From NCBI GenBank assembly GCA_017630155.1, contig JAGBVU010000001.1, positions 143,503 through 207,502 on the forward strand: a stretch of DNA of 64,000 nucleotides, given 5' to 3'. A model generated the notes under the pieces. It did no database searches. It was not told the DNA's origin and was given only the letters and a program-made list of their open reading frames with translations. Position numbers and translations under genes: made by a program. This DNA is from Bacteroidales bacterium (GTDB lineage Bacteria; Bacteroidota; Bacteroidia; Bacteroidales; UBA932). Of the stretch, positions 19,374-27,187 are shown in pieces (the first letter of the stretch is position 1; every line of letters starts with the position of its first letter).

Positions 19374-20966
19374 TTAATTTTTCATTACCCTTCCGGTGTG
19401 TTTTAACGCATTGGTGTCAAGGGTGTGGCCATCCATAACCTGGGTGCCGTTGATGTAGACTTTCTCTATGCCGAATGGGTGTCCCTGGTCAGACTGGCCG
19501 TCACGCAAAGCGGCCTCATTGAAAATTGTGATGTCTGCATAGTATCCCGGTTTGATGTATCCCCTCTCTGATATGGAGAAACGGTCAGCTACACCCCCTG
19601 TCATCTTTCTGATGGTATTGGGCATGGTGTCGCCACTGCCTGTCAGAGAGAGTTTGAGGAATTTGGGGAAGCAGTCGTATATGGCTGGGTTCTGTACGCC
19701 ATAGTCTTCTACCCAGGCATCTGTCATATATAGTGAGAGCTCGTCTTTTGAGAGTTCGCTCAGTATCTCCGGGGTGCTGTAAGGTCCCATGTTTACCCTC
19801 CCTTTGAAGTTGCTCATCTCGCATAGGTCCAGGTATGCATCAAGACACGATTTGCCCATCTCTTTGGCGATCTGGGCCACGCTCTTCCCTTCGTACTGTT
19901 CATGTCCCGGCCCTATGTAGGCTATCTGAATGTCATCCCATCCGAATCCGAGCAGCAGGATAGTGGCATCGATAAGAATATTGAGTTTTAGTTTGTTGAA
20001 CCAGTGACGTTTCTGTTTTGGTGTCAAGGCCTGGTACCAGCCGGGGAGAACTACGGTAATAACAGATACCCCCAGCATTTCACTATAGATGTCAAATCCC
20101 ACTTTGACACCCTCTTTCTCAAGGTTATGGATAATCTGGAGAAGCTCGTCTTTGCATTTGAAAGATTTTCTCCCCACGAAGATGGCATGTGAATAGTGCA
20201 GCTTAAGTTTTGTGCCGCGGGCTATCTCCACCAGTTCATCAAGTGCACGAAGCAGATGGGGCCTTCCAAGGAGGGGGTAGGTCATGGATACTGCTGAGCA
20301 AGCTCTCGGGTGGACAGTAAGGGGACGGTCATATTTTTCGCACAGCTTCGCAACATCTTTAAGCTCATCTATATCTGCATAAATTCCGGGTTCATACATG
20401 AGTCCGAGGGAGAGTCCGCACGCGCCATCCTTCAGGGCCTGTTCCAATAATTCAAGCATCCTTTCCCTTTCATCAGATGTCAATGGACGGTTTTCGTAGC
20501 CGGCAACACTTGTTCTTGCGGTGCAATGGCCGGCAAGCAGGGCCAGATTGCAAGGCATATTGCCGTCTACGGCATCAAAGTATTCACGTGTGGTAGGGTA
20601 GATGCCGGTGGTTCCGCTGAATCCGAAGAGGCCTGCCCCCATTTTATCGGCATATGGTGACTCCTTATCGAAGCCCACTGCAGATATGCCGCAGTTGCCG
20701 GATATGAATGATGTTATACCCTGACGGATGAAGGGCTCGAAATATTTTAAGGTGTCGTTTTTTATTGCAAACCAATCGTTGTGGGAGTGTGCATCGATGA
20801 ATCCGGATGAGACTGACAGCCCATCAAGATCGACAACTTCCCACCTCTCTTGTGCAGCGATTTCACGCTCCACCTTCACTATTTTCTCTCCATCGATTAA
20901 TATGTCTGCTCTGAATGCTGCAGAGCCGGTGCCGTCGTAAATCAGCCCGTTTTTCAGTAGTTTCAT
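19374..20966 (-). CDS. N-acyl-D-amino-acid deacylase (D-aminoacylase family amidohydrolase)
   Basis: 530 residues. Amidohydrolase-superfamily features are the N-terminal beta-sandwich LLKNGLIYDGTG, the metal motif GFIDAHSHND (about 55-64), SGNCGISAVGF with the D-aminoacylase cysteine, later HYSHAIF, and the C-terminal KPGYYADITIFN. The enzyme removes acyl groups from N-acyl-D-amino acids, or in close relatives cleaves D-hydantoin or D-glutamate derivatives; the exact substrate is open. First gene of a three-gene minus-strand set with the methyltransferase and CstA. No signal peptide, so cytoplasmic. Confidence 0.88.
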   Translation of the reverse strand: MKLLKNGLIYDGTGSAAFRADILIDGEKIVKVEREIAAQERWEVVDLDGLSVSSGFIDAHSHNDWFAIKNDTLKYFEPFIRQGITSFISGNCGISAVGFDKESPYADKMGAGLFGFSGTTGIYPTTREYFDAVDGNMPCNLALLAGHCTARTSVAGYENRPLTSDERERMLELLEQALKDGACGLSLGLMYEPGIYADIDELKDVAKLCEKYDRPLTVHPRACSAVSMTYPLLGRPHLLRALDELVEIARGTKLKLHYSHAIFVGRKSFKCKDELLQIIHNLEKEGVKVGFDIYSEMLGVSVITVVLPGWYQALTPKQKRHWFNKLKLNILIDATILLLGFGWDDIQIAYIGPGHEQYEGKSVAQIAKEMGKSCLDAYLDLCEMSNFKGRVNMGPYSTPEILSELSKDELSLYMTDAWVEDYGVQNPAIYDCFPKFLKLSLTGSGDTMPNTIRKMTGGVADRFSISERGYIKPGYYADITIFNEAALRDGQSDQGHPFGIEKVYINGTQVMDGHTLDTNALKHTGRVMKN

Positions 20967-21075
20967 GCGTCAGGTTATTAGTATTCCAAACGCAATATAA
21001 AGATTTTTTTTGAATTATTGCGGGGCTTTTCTGGCTTTTAGCATTGCTTCAGTGTGATTGCCGGGAGTCTTGAGT

Positions 21076-21708
21076 TTATGATTTGTCTCTATTTCCTCGC
21101 CAGCCCATTCTGTGGAGTTGGAGTGCTGCCCCTATTTTGAACATAGTTTTTATGGTGATAGAGAGGATTTCGTAGGCCTGGTCTGAACAGGGTTCGAAAT
21201 CCTCCTCCATTATTATGGATATTGCTTTTTCAGCACAGGTGATTATTGTATCACGCAGGAATTGCTCCTCAGAGGAGCCGAGAGGGAGTGCGAGGATATC
21301 GGCCATTATCTTATCATCCATATCGTCCCACTGTTCTGCACCATACAGATGTTTGTAAGGGGTGAATCGGTTGACTTGCCAGTCTGTTCCCCACCATTGG
21401 GCCACAGCCATTCCTATGAAAGCTGCCCAACCTATAGCGGCATTGGGGTAGTCATCTATCTGAGCGACGGCATCTGCCATATATTGCTCTGCGTAATCAT
21501 CCCATTTCCCCATTATCTCTTCGACTTCTGGCAATAGGGAACCAAGTGCCCCTGCACCCTGGCATACTTTGAGCAGCTCCAGCTGCAATCTCCCTTCAAA
21601 ATTGATCTCCATCTCTGTAAATGTATCAGGGGGCAAATTTAGGGGAATTTCCTTAACTCTTATACTCGAAATGCCACTTGGGATGCACATCTCCGGGAAA
21701 TATGTCAT
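21076..21708 (-). CDS. Conserved-type hypothetical protein, helical, tryptophan-rich
   Basis: About 210 residues from the ATG at 21708; a TTG nine codons upstream would extend it. I do not recognise the family. It is acidic and probably helical, with a central GWAAFIGMAVAQWWGTDW and a C-terminal helix AYEILSITIKTMFKIGAALQLHRMGWRG. There is no signal peptide, no clear membrane segment and no catalytic motif. It lies alone on the minus strand, divergent from the PIG-L gene. Sensible codon use and the absence of a better frame support it as a gene. Confidence 0.7.
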   Translation of the reverse strand: MTYFPEMCIPSGISSIRVKEIPLNLPPDTFTEMEINFEGRLQLELLKVCQGAGALGSLLPEVEEIMGKWDDYAEQYMADAVAQIDDYPNAAIGWAAFIGMAVAQWWGTDWQVNRFTPYKHLYGAEQWDDMDDKIMADILALPLGSSEEQFLRDTIITCAEKAISIIMEEDFEPCSDQAYEILSITIKTMFKIGAALQLHRMGWRGNRDKS

Positions 21709-21792
21709 TTGTCTGAATCTTGGGTTGTAGAACAAATTATTGGATTTCCTTACTAAATTCCGTAATATTGTATCAAATAAATTTTGTCAGTT

Positions 21793-22551
21793 ATGAAAAG
21801 ACGTGAGATGATCAAAAAGACAGGGGCAGCCCTGTTGGGCGCATCGGTAGCAGGGCTGCCGGCGTTTGCTTCGGATAAAGGAAATGATAACCGTACTGCA
21901 TCCACCAAAAAGAAAGTGGTGGTGTTGGGCGCACATCCTGATGATCCTGAATCGTGCGCGGGTGGTACTATGGTAATGATGAGAAAGGCTGGCTATGAGG
22001 TAGTCAGCATGTATATGACCAAGGGTGAAGCCGGTATCAAGGGCAAGTCTCATGACGAGGCGGCAACCATCAGGAAGGCAGAGGCTGAAAACGCTTGTAA
22101 AGTGATGGGGGTGAGGCCTGTATTCCTTACACAGATAGATGGAAGTTCAGAGATAAATAAGGAACGCTATGCCGAGGTGAAGGAGGCCTTGGCTGCAGAG
22201 AATCCTGATATTGTCATTACCCACTGGCCAATAGACTCCCATCCTGACCATAGGGTGTGTGCATCTTTGGCATACGATGCTTGGAGAAGACTTGGATATA
22301 CATTTGAGCTGTACTACTTCGAGGCGATGACCGGCCTTCAGTCGCAAGGTTTCCATCCTACAGATTATGTGGATATTACCGAAGCGGCTGCTACCAAACG
22401 TGAGGCCTGTTTCTGTCACGTGAGCCAGGATCCTGAAGGATGGGTGGATGACTGGCACGGCGGGATGTCAAAATTCCGCGGAAGGGAATTCGGTGTGGAA
22501 CATGCAGAAGCATTTTTCCACCTGTGCAGATACAAGAGCGACTTGCTCTGA
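21793..22551 (+). CDS. Exported PIG-L family deacetylase (LmbE-like)
   Basis: About 252 residues from the ATG at 21793 (in-frame TTG three codons upstream). The N-terminus MKRREMIKKTGAALLG has an Arg pair followed by a hydrophobic stretch ending AFA, Tat-like in appearance. The mature part is a PIG-L zinc deacetylase: AHPDDPE near residues 45-51, TKGEAGIKG, and HWPIDSHPDHR with the second metal-binding histidines. Such enzymes remove N-acetyl groups from GlcNAc-containing glycans or conjugates. Export suggests an envelope or dietary sugar derivative as substrate. A strong terminator follows. Confidence 0.88.
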   Translation: MKRREMIKKTGAALLGASVAGLPAFASDKGNDNRTASTKKKVVVLGAHPDDPESCAGGTMVMMRKAGYEVVSMYMTKGEAGIKGKSHDEAATIRKAEAENACKVMGVRPVFLTQIDGSSEINKERYAEVKEALAAENPDIVITHWPIDSHPDHRVCASLAYDAWRRLGYTFELYYFEAMTGLQSQGFHPTDYVDITEAAATKREACFCHVSQDPEGWVDDWHGGMSKFRGREFGVEHAEAFFHLCRYKSDLL

Positions 22552-22564
22552 TACTTTGGAAAAG

Positions 22565-22598
22565 AAAGTCCTGTTTTCGTATGAGAACAGGACTTTTT
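22565..22598. terminator. Terminator after the PIG-L gene
   Basis: Stem AAGTCCTGTTTTC / GAGAACAGGACTT (one G-T pair) with a four-base loop and a T-run; the A-run on the left makes it usable for the convergent yjdM transcript too. Confidence 0.88.
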
Positions 22599-22604
22599 GA
22601 TTGA

Positions 22605-22934
22605 CTATTTCTTCAGGAAGCAAGTCTTGAGGACTATGCTGCTCCCTTCGATCTTGCAGTCAACCTCTTCCGGATTTTCGGTAAGTCGTATGCTCCTTAC
22701 TTTAGTTCCGCGTTTGATTACCATAGAAGAACCTTTCACCTTAAGGTCTTTGATTACAGTCACTGCATCGCCGTCGAAAAGTTCTGCACCATTTGAATCT
22801 CTTGGGACATCTGCTGTCTCCTCGCTCTCTTCTCCGATATTGAACTCGTGGGTACAATCAGGGCACACATAAAGTGAGCCGTCGAAATAAGTGTATTCAC
22901 CGCCACACTTGGGGCATTTTGGGCTATCTGTCAT
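22605..22934 (-). CDS. yjdM: YjdM/PhnA family zinc-ribbon protein
   Basis: 109 residues, the normal length. An N-terminal zinc ribbon CPKCGGEYTYFDGSLYVCPDC (four Cys) is followed by a compact beta domain with the family signature LFDGDAVTVIKDLKVKGSS, RGTKVRSIRL and DCKIEGSSIVLKTCFLKK. Once called alkylphosphonate uptake protein, the family is now regarded as a small protein of unknown function, not a phosphonate transporter. Monocistronic between a terminator and a divergent small gene. Confidence 0.92.
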   Translation of the reverse strand: MTDSPKCPKCGGEYTYFDGSLYVCPDCTHEFNIGEESEETADVPRDSNGAELFDGDAVTVIKDLKVKGSSMVIKRGTKVRSIRLTENPEEVDCKIEGSSIVLKTCFLKK

Positions 22935-22952
22935 AGTCGTGTTGTATTGTTA

Positions 22953-22983
22953 TTGGTGCAAAGATAAATAATCTGTATATTTG
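22953..22983 (+). promoter_or_regulatory. Promoter of the small gene at 22992
   Basis: -33 TTGG (22953-22956) and -7 TATATTTG (22976-22983) with about 19 bases between, a good Bacteroidota promoter. The expected transcription start is within one or two bases of the ATG at 22992. Confidence 0.65.
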
Positions 22984-22991
22984 TTTCCACT

Positions 22992-23189
22992 ATGCATGAG
23001 AAGATTCTATATACAGGGCTGAATTATCCGCAGGTGAAGGAATTCTGCGGGGATATGGTGTTGGCCCCTTATTTCTGTATGGGATTCTCGATGCTTTCAC
23101 TTATGACCCTGGAGGGTTTTGTGAATGTCAATGAAGGGGATACCATCTGTCGTGATGAGAAGGGTAATTTTTATGTAGAAACATTATAA
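22992..23189 (+). CDS. Small hypothetical protein, 65 residues
   Basis: The frame begins at the ATG just after a well-formed promoter, so the transcript would be leaderless or nearly so. The product has two Cys near the start and middle (EFCGD, YFCMG), a hydrophobic centre (MGFSMLSLMTLEG) and ends GDTICRDEKGNFYVETL, which reads like a small beta-type protein. I do not recognise the family. The TlpA-like gene starts 12 bases later, so the two may share the transcript. Confidence 0.65.
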   Translation: MHEKILYTGLNYPQVKEFCGDMVLAPYFCMGFSMLSLMTLEGFVNVNEGDTICRDEKGNFYVETL

Positions 23190-23201
23190 AATGAGATAGT
23201 T

Positions 23202-23723
23202 ATGAGAAAGTCAATTTTCTTTGTCATTGCACTTTGTGCAATGTTTTTTGCCTCTGTGAATGGTGCCTCTGCGCAAAATCAGGAGTCGCGTGAGATGGAG
23301 GTGGGTACCCCAATGCCGGAGTTTGTCCTTAATTCAGATGTGTACGGGGAGCTCTCCTCTGCAGATTTGAAAGGTGAGGTGGTGCTGATGACCTTCTTTG
23401 CCACCTGGTGCGGACCTTGCCAGAAGGAGTTGGCTGCGGTGCAGGAGAAACTGTGGCCTGTGTACAAGAACAAGAAGGGTTTTCGCCTGGTGGTAGTAGG
23501 GCGTGAGCATACAGATGAGCAGTTGAAAGATTATAATGAGATAAAGAAGTTCTCATTCCCGATGTACCCCGATCCTAAACGCGAGGTTTATTCGAAGTTC
23601 GCGGACATAACTATTCCACGTGCCTATCTGTTCGGTAAGGACGGAAAGCTTATCCATGCTTCTAAAGGATTTGAAGAGGGTGATATGGAGAAGGTTATGA
23701 AGATGATAGAGAAGGCATTGTAG
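23202..23723 (+). CDS. Exported TlpA/ResA-like thioredoxin-fold protein
   Basis: 173 residues. A signal peptide (FFVIALCAMFFASVNGASAQ) is followed by a redoxin fold: GTPMPEFVLNSDVYGE, the active site WCGPC at about 68-72 in TFFATWCGPCQKE, and the cis-proline region ITIPRAYLFGKDGK. It probably reduces or exchanges disulfides in the periplasm; ResA/TlpA relatives serve cytochrome c maturation or specific oxidoreductases. It lies 76 bases upstream of the lipoprotein/radical-SAM pair, so a role in keeping that lipoprotein's or another envelope protein's cysteines reduced is possible but unproven. Confidence 0.9.
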   Translation: MRKSIFFVIALCAMFFASVNGASAQNQESREMEVGTPMPEFVLNSDVYGELSSADLKGEVVLMTFFATWCGPCQKELAAVQEKLWPVYKNKKGFRLVVVGREHTDEQLKDYNEIKKFSFPMYPDPKREVYSKFADITIPRAYLFGKDGKLIHASKGFEEGDMEKVMKMIEKAL

Positions 23724-23799
23724 AGAATATTTGGAATTTTTCGGAAATTTTGGAAGTATTTTGGTGCTTCCGGAGTTATAAAATTAAAAATGGAATTAT

Positions 23800-24261
23800 A
23801 TGAGATCCTTTATTATTAAAGTGTCAAGGGCCATTCTGGCTCTTTTCGGAGTAACAATATTTACTGCATGTCCAGCTGTAATGTATGCTACGCCTTATGC
23901 AGATTATGAAATAAAAGGTAAGGTGGTGGATGAGATTACCAAAGAGCCTGTAAAGGGTGTCAGGGTGATAAGGTCAAAGGCATATCCCTCTGAAGGTCAG
24001 ATCATGGTTGATGAGAATGATAAAGATATACTCTATACCAGTGACGGAACATTTATATTTTCCGGCAGAGAATATACTTTTGGAGGTTACTCCCATATAA
24101 AGGTAGAGGATATTGACTCTTTGGAAAATGGATTGTATGAGAGTAAAGAAGTCCTTGTAGAGCACACTCAAGCCAAAAGGCCCAAACCAGATGGGTGGTT
24201 TCAAGGTTTTTATCAGGCAGATAATGTCATGGTGGAGCTTACCCCTAAAAAGTCTGAATAG
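23800..24261 (+). CDS. Radical-SAM-associated putative lipoprotein (rSAM/lipoprotein system)
   Basis: 153 residues. The hydrophobic leader ends in a lipobox-like IFTAC, followed by PAVMYATPYADYEIKGKVVD. The MY(A/G)TPY...Y segment right after the lipid Cys and the beta-sandwich KGKVVDEITKEPVKGVRVI (carboxypeptidase-regulatory-like) match the lipoprotein I know from the predicted rSAM/lipoprotein system of Bacteroidota. No function is established for this family. Its stop codon overlaps a GTG of the next gene, a radical-SAM protein, so the two are translationally coupled. The lipoprotein may be the enzyme's substrate. Confidence 0.82.
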   Translation: MRSFIIKVSRAILALFGVTIFTACPAVMYATPYADYEIKGKVVDEITKEPVKGVRVIRSKAYPSEGQIMVDENDKDILYTSDGTFIFSGREYTFGGYSHIKVEDIDSLENGLYESKEVLVEHTQAKRPKPDGWFQGFYQADNVMVELTPKKSE

Positions 24262-24266
24262 TGAAG

Positions 24267-25334
24267 ATGGGTCATATCTCCATAAAGCAACGTCTGACTC
24301 TGGAACTTAACAGACAGTGGGTCAAGGATCTGGAACAGAAACACCCTTTGACTCAGCTCTTTTGGGAGTCAACCCTGAGGTGCAATATGAATTGCCGCCA
24401 CTGCGGAAGTGACTGTAGGGTCTCATCTATCCATCCCGATATGCCTTTTGCAGACTTCAGAAAAGTATTGCTTCGGATAAAAGAGAGATATGATTCCCAT
24501 AAAATAATGGTGATTGTCTCAGGTGGGGAGCCTCTGATGAGGGACGACATCCTCAAGTGTGGTCGTGAGATATATGACCTGGAATTTCCTTGGGGGATGG
24601 TATCCAACGGTCGGTTGATGACCCCTAGAAAGATAGATCAGGTATTGGGCGCAGGCGCACACTCTCTAACCATAAGTCTGGATGGATTTGAGGCGGATCA
24701 CAACTGGATGAGAGGGTCTGGTGATGGATTTGCCTATGCATCCAAAGCTGTGGAGATACTGGCCAAGGAGCCTACCATCAAATTTGATGTAGTTACTTGT
24801 GTTAATAGGAGGAATTACAGCTCTCTTGAACAGTTCAAGGAGTATCTTATAAGCCTGGGTCTTAAAAAGTGGCGTATCTTTACAGTTTTCCCTATGGGAA
24901 GAGCAGCACATGATTCTGAACTACAGCTGGATAAGGAGCAGTTTCGCGGTCTGATGGAGTTTATAAAAAAGACCAGAAAGGAGGGGAGAATTTCGGTGAA
25001 TTATGCCTGTGAGGGATTTCTCAGGGAATATGAAGGAGATGTAAGAGATCATCTTTTCGGGTGTCAGGCAGGCCTTTCCATTGCATCGGTGCTGATTGAC
25101 GGCTCAATATCTGCCTGCGGAAGTATTAGGTCTGACTTTCATCAGGGGAACATATATAAAGACGATTTTATAGATGTGTGGGAGAACCGTTTCCAGCTAT
25201 ACAGGGATCGTAGCTGGATGAAAAAGGATCAGTGTGGAGAGTGCAAATGGTTCCGTTATTGCCAGGGTGGAGGAATGCATCTGAGGGATGCCAATGGTGA
25301 CTTGATTTTGTGCCACCTGGATAAATTGAAGTAG
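24267..25334 (+). CDS. Radical SAM/SPASM protein of the rSAM/lipoprotein system
   Basis: About 355 residues from the ATG at 24267; a GTG at 24261 overlapping the previous stop is an alternative. The SAM cluster motif CNMNCRHC (C-x3-C-x2-C) is near residues 38-45, followed by the GGEP motif (SGGEPLMRDDI) and the usual barrel. The C-terminus is a SPASM domain with Cys in FGCQAG, SACGS, QCGECKWFRYCQGG and ILCH, which should hold auxiliary Fe-S clusters as in peptide-modifying maturases. Position directly after the lipoprotein gene suggests that protein as substrate. menA follows one base after the stop. Confidence 0.88.
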   Translation: MGHISIKQRLTLELNRQWVKDLEQKHPLTQLFWESTLRCNMNCRHCGSDCRVSSIHPDMPFADFRKVLLRIKERYDSHKIMVIVSGGEPLMRDDILKCGREIYDLEFPWGMVSNGRLMTPRKIDQVLGAGAHSLTISLDGFEADHNWMRGSGDGFAYASKAVEILAKEPTIKFDVVTCVNRRNYSSLEQFKEYLISLGLKKWRIFTVFPMGRAAHDSELQLDKEQFRGLMEFIKKTRKEGRISVNYACEGFLREYEGDVRDHLFGCQAGLSIASVLIDGSISACGSIRSDFHQGNIYKDDFIDVWENRFQLYRDRSWMKKDQCGECKWFRYCQGGGMHLRDANGDLILCHLDKLK

Positions 25335-25335
25335 T

Positions 25336-26217
25336 ATGAAAAAATGGATTGAAGCGATGCGGTTGAGGACCCTCCCGGTGAGTATTTCGGGGGTGCTTGT
25401 CGCTATGGGTTGTATGCTTCTGTGCGGATTGTTCTCGATGGTACCGGCACTTTTGTGCCTTATCTTCGCAGTACTTGCCCAGATAGCCTCAAATTTTGCA
25501 AACGAGTATTTTGATTATAAAAATGGACTCGACCGAAAAGGGAGAGAGGGGTTCCGTCGCGGTGTGACCGAAGGTGACATTACACCGGATGCCATGAGGC
25601 GGGCCACATTCATCACTTTGGCCTTGGCTGCGGCAGTAGGGTGTGCGATGCTTCTATATGGACCCTGGTGGCTAATTCTTGTCGGCATCTCGGTGGGTAT
25701 TTTCGCACTTGCCTATAGCGCTGGTCCGTATCCTCTTTCGCACCATGGATTGGGTGACGTGGCGGTTATAATTTTCTTTGGTATTGTACCCGTAACACTT
25801 ACCTGCTATCTTCAGGCGGGTGGATGGTATGGATGGCAAATATCTCTCCCGGCATCCGTCGCAGTAGGATTGATGGCTGCCAATGTGCTCATAGTTAATA
25901 ATTACCGGGATATGGAGGATGATGCATCTGTCAATAAAAGGACTACTGTGGTGATTTTCGGACGTAAGGCGATGGCATGGTTCTACCTTTTGGCGGGGAA
26001 TCTGGCTATGGTAGTGATGCTCCCTTTATGGAAGGAACTTTCCTTCTGGTCTGTATTGCCCCTCGTGGTATATCTTGTTTCCCATCTTCAGACATGGCAC
26101 CAGATGGTAAGACGCAGAGGCTCAGCCCTCAATCCGGTGCTTGGTAGGACTGCAATAAATCTTCTTGTCTTCTCTTTGCTGCTGATAGTCGCAGCCGGAC
26201 TTTCGATGGTTGCTTAG
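25336..26217 (+). CDS. menA: 1,4-Dihydroxy-2-naphthoate polyprenyltransferase
   Basis: 293 residues with about nine hydrophobic segments. UbiA-superfamily motifs are NFANEYFDYKNGLDRKGREG (first Asp-rich motif, about 56-75) and NNYRDMEDDASVNKRT (second, about 191-206). Both Asp-rich loops bind the prenyl diphosphate through Mg. The enzyme prenylates DHNA to demethylmenaquinone for anaerobic respiration. MenA rather than UbiA is supported by the start MRLRTLPVSISGVLV and by menaquinone being the usual quinone of the phylum. It sits one base after the rSAM gene; the last four bases overlap the convergent symporter gene. Confidence 0.92.
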   Translation: MKKWIEAMRLRTLPVSISGVLVAMGCMLLCGLFSMVPALLCLIFAVLAQIASNFANEYFDYKNGLDRKGREGFRRGVTEGDITPDAMRRATFITLALAAAVGCAMLLYGPWWLILVGISVGIFALAYSAGPYPLSHHGLGDVAVIIFFGIVPVTLTCYLQAGGWYGWQISLPASVAVGLMAANVLIVNNYRDMEDDASVNKRTTVVIFGRKAMAWFYLLAGNLAMVVMLPLWKELSFWSVLPLVVYLVSHLQTWHQMVRRRGSALNPVLGRTAINLLVFSLLLIVAAGLSMVA

Positions 26218-27068
26218 GATCTCTTTTTGATCACATAGACATAAATGAGCAGAATCACATTCATCATCAGAGCATAGATGATGGCGGGGATCGCCATCTC
26301 TCCGCTGTTGAAGATGAATGGTGATGAGGCTATTGCAATGGCTTGAGCAGCATTTTGCATACCCACTTCAATAACTATTGTCCTGCGGACTGCAGTGCTG
26401 AATTTGCCCACTCTGGATAGGGTAGAGCTACATAACATGGCAGCCAGGATAAGTGCTGTGATGGCGAGGCCGAGAAGTGTAAAGTTGGCGATAATCTCTT
26501 CGGTATACTGAAGGAAAAAGACGAAAGCGAGGAGCATAAGTGCAGGGAAAGCCCCTTTGCTCAAAGTCTTGTTTACTTTAGCAGCTTTTTCAGGGGCAAT
26601 GTGCCTGAAGATAATACCTGCCAATAGGGGGGCGAAGAGCAATACCAGATTCTGCACTATCAGTTTCCCTACCGGGAGGACAATTTGGGTACCAGTCTGT
26701 TCAGAGACAAAATTGGAAACAAACTCCATAATGACTGGTATGGTGAAGAGGGTGATTACGCTGCTGAGTGCTGTAAGTGTGACTGAGAGTGCTACATCAC
26801 CTTTTGCCAACATAGAGAATACATTTGAAGAGCTCCCTCCAGGGCAGCATGCGATAAGAACAAGCCCTGTAAAGTATACAGCAGGGAGTTTGAGAGCCCA
26901 TGCTATGCAAAATGCAATGAGGGGGAGGATGATGAGTTGGCCGATCATTCCGAAGAGGACCGCCTTTGGGTTGCGGGCTACATCGGTGAATGATTTGCGG
27001 TTAAGGTCTGTGCCGAGTAGAAACATCAGGATGATGAGAATCGGCATTACTATCCAAATGGTATTCAT
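26214..27068 (-). CDS. Bile acid:sodium symporter family (BASS) transporter
   Basis: 284 residues with about nine or ten hydrophobic segments. The core motif CCPGGSSSNVFSMLAKGDVA (about 74-93) with the following LTALSSV, plus GMQNAAQAIAIA near residue 240, correspond to the two crossed sodium-site helices of the ASBT fold. Bacterial members move pantoate, pyruvate or other organic anions more often than bile acids, so the substrate is open. Single gene, convergent with menA (four-base overlap) and divergent from the acyl-CoA synthetase. Confidence 0.88.
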   Translation of the reverse strand: MNTIWIVMPILIILMFLLGTDLNRKSFTDVARNPKAVLFGMIGQLIILPLIAFCIAWALKLPAVYFTGLVLIACCPGGSSSNVFSMLAKGDVALSVTLTALSSVITLFTIPVIMEFVSNFVSEQTGTQIVLPVGKLIVQNLVLLFAPLLAGIIFRHIAPEKAAKVNKTLSKGAFPALMLLAFVFFLQYTEEIIANFTLLGLAITALILAAMLCSSTLSRVGKFSTAVRRTIVIEVGMQNAAQAIAIASSPFIFNSGEMAIPAIIYALMMNVILLIYVYVIKKRS

Positions 27069-27126
27069 ATTCTCAATTTTTAGGGGTGCAAAAGTAATAA
27101 AATATGGTCATATTGCTACCATTGGA

Positions 27127-27155
27127 TTGCAGTCTTGATAATTTGAGTAACTTTG
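27127..27155 (+). promoter_or_regulatory. Promoter of the acyl-CoA synthetase gene
   Basis: -7 TAACTTTG at 27148-27155 with a weak TTGC -33 element at 27127-27130. Predicted transcription start is near 27162, which rules out frame starts upstream of that point. Confidence 0.6.
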
Positions 27156-27187
27156 CAAAATTGGAAATTATTTTTTTTGACCTACCT

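Noticed and set aside
22605..22934. Phosphonate uptake role for YjdM
   Set aside because: The historical name PhnA is misleading; no phosphonate genes are nearby.
27104..27187. Upstream start for the acyl-CoA synthetase
   Set aside because: A TAACTTTG promoter at 27148 lies downstream of that ATG, so it would not be in the transcript.
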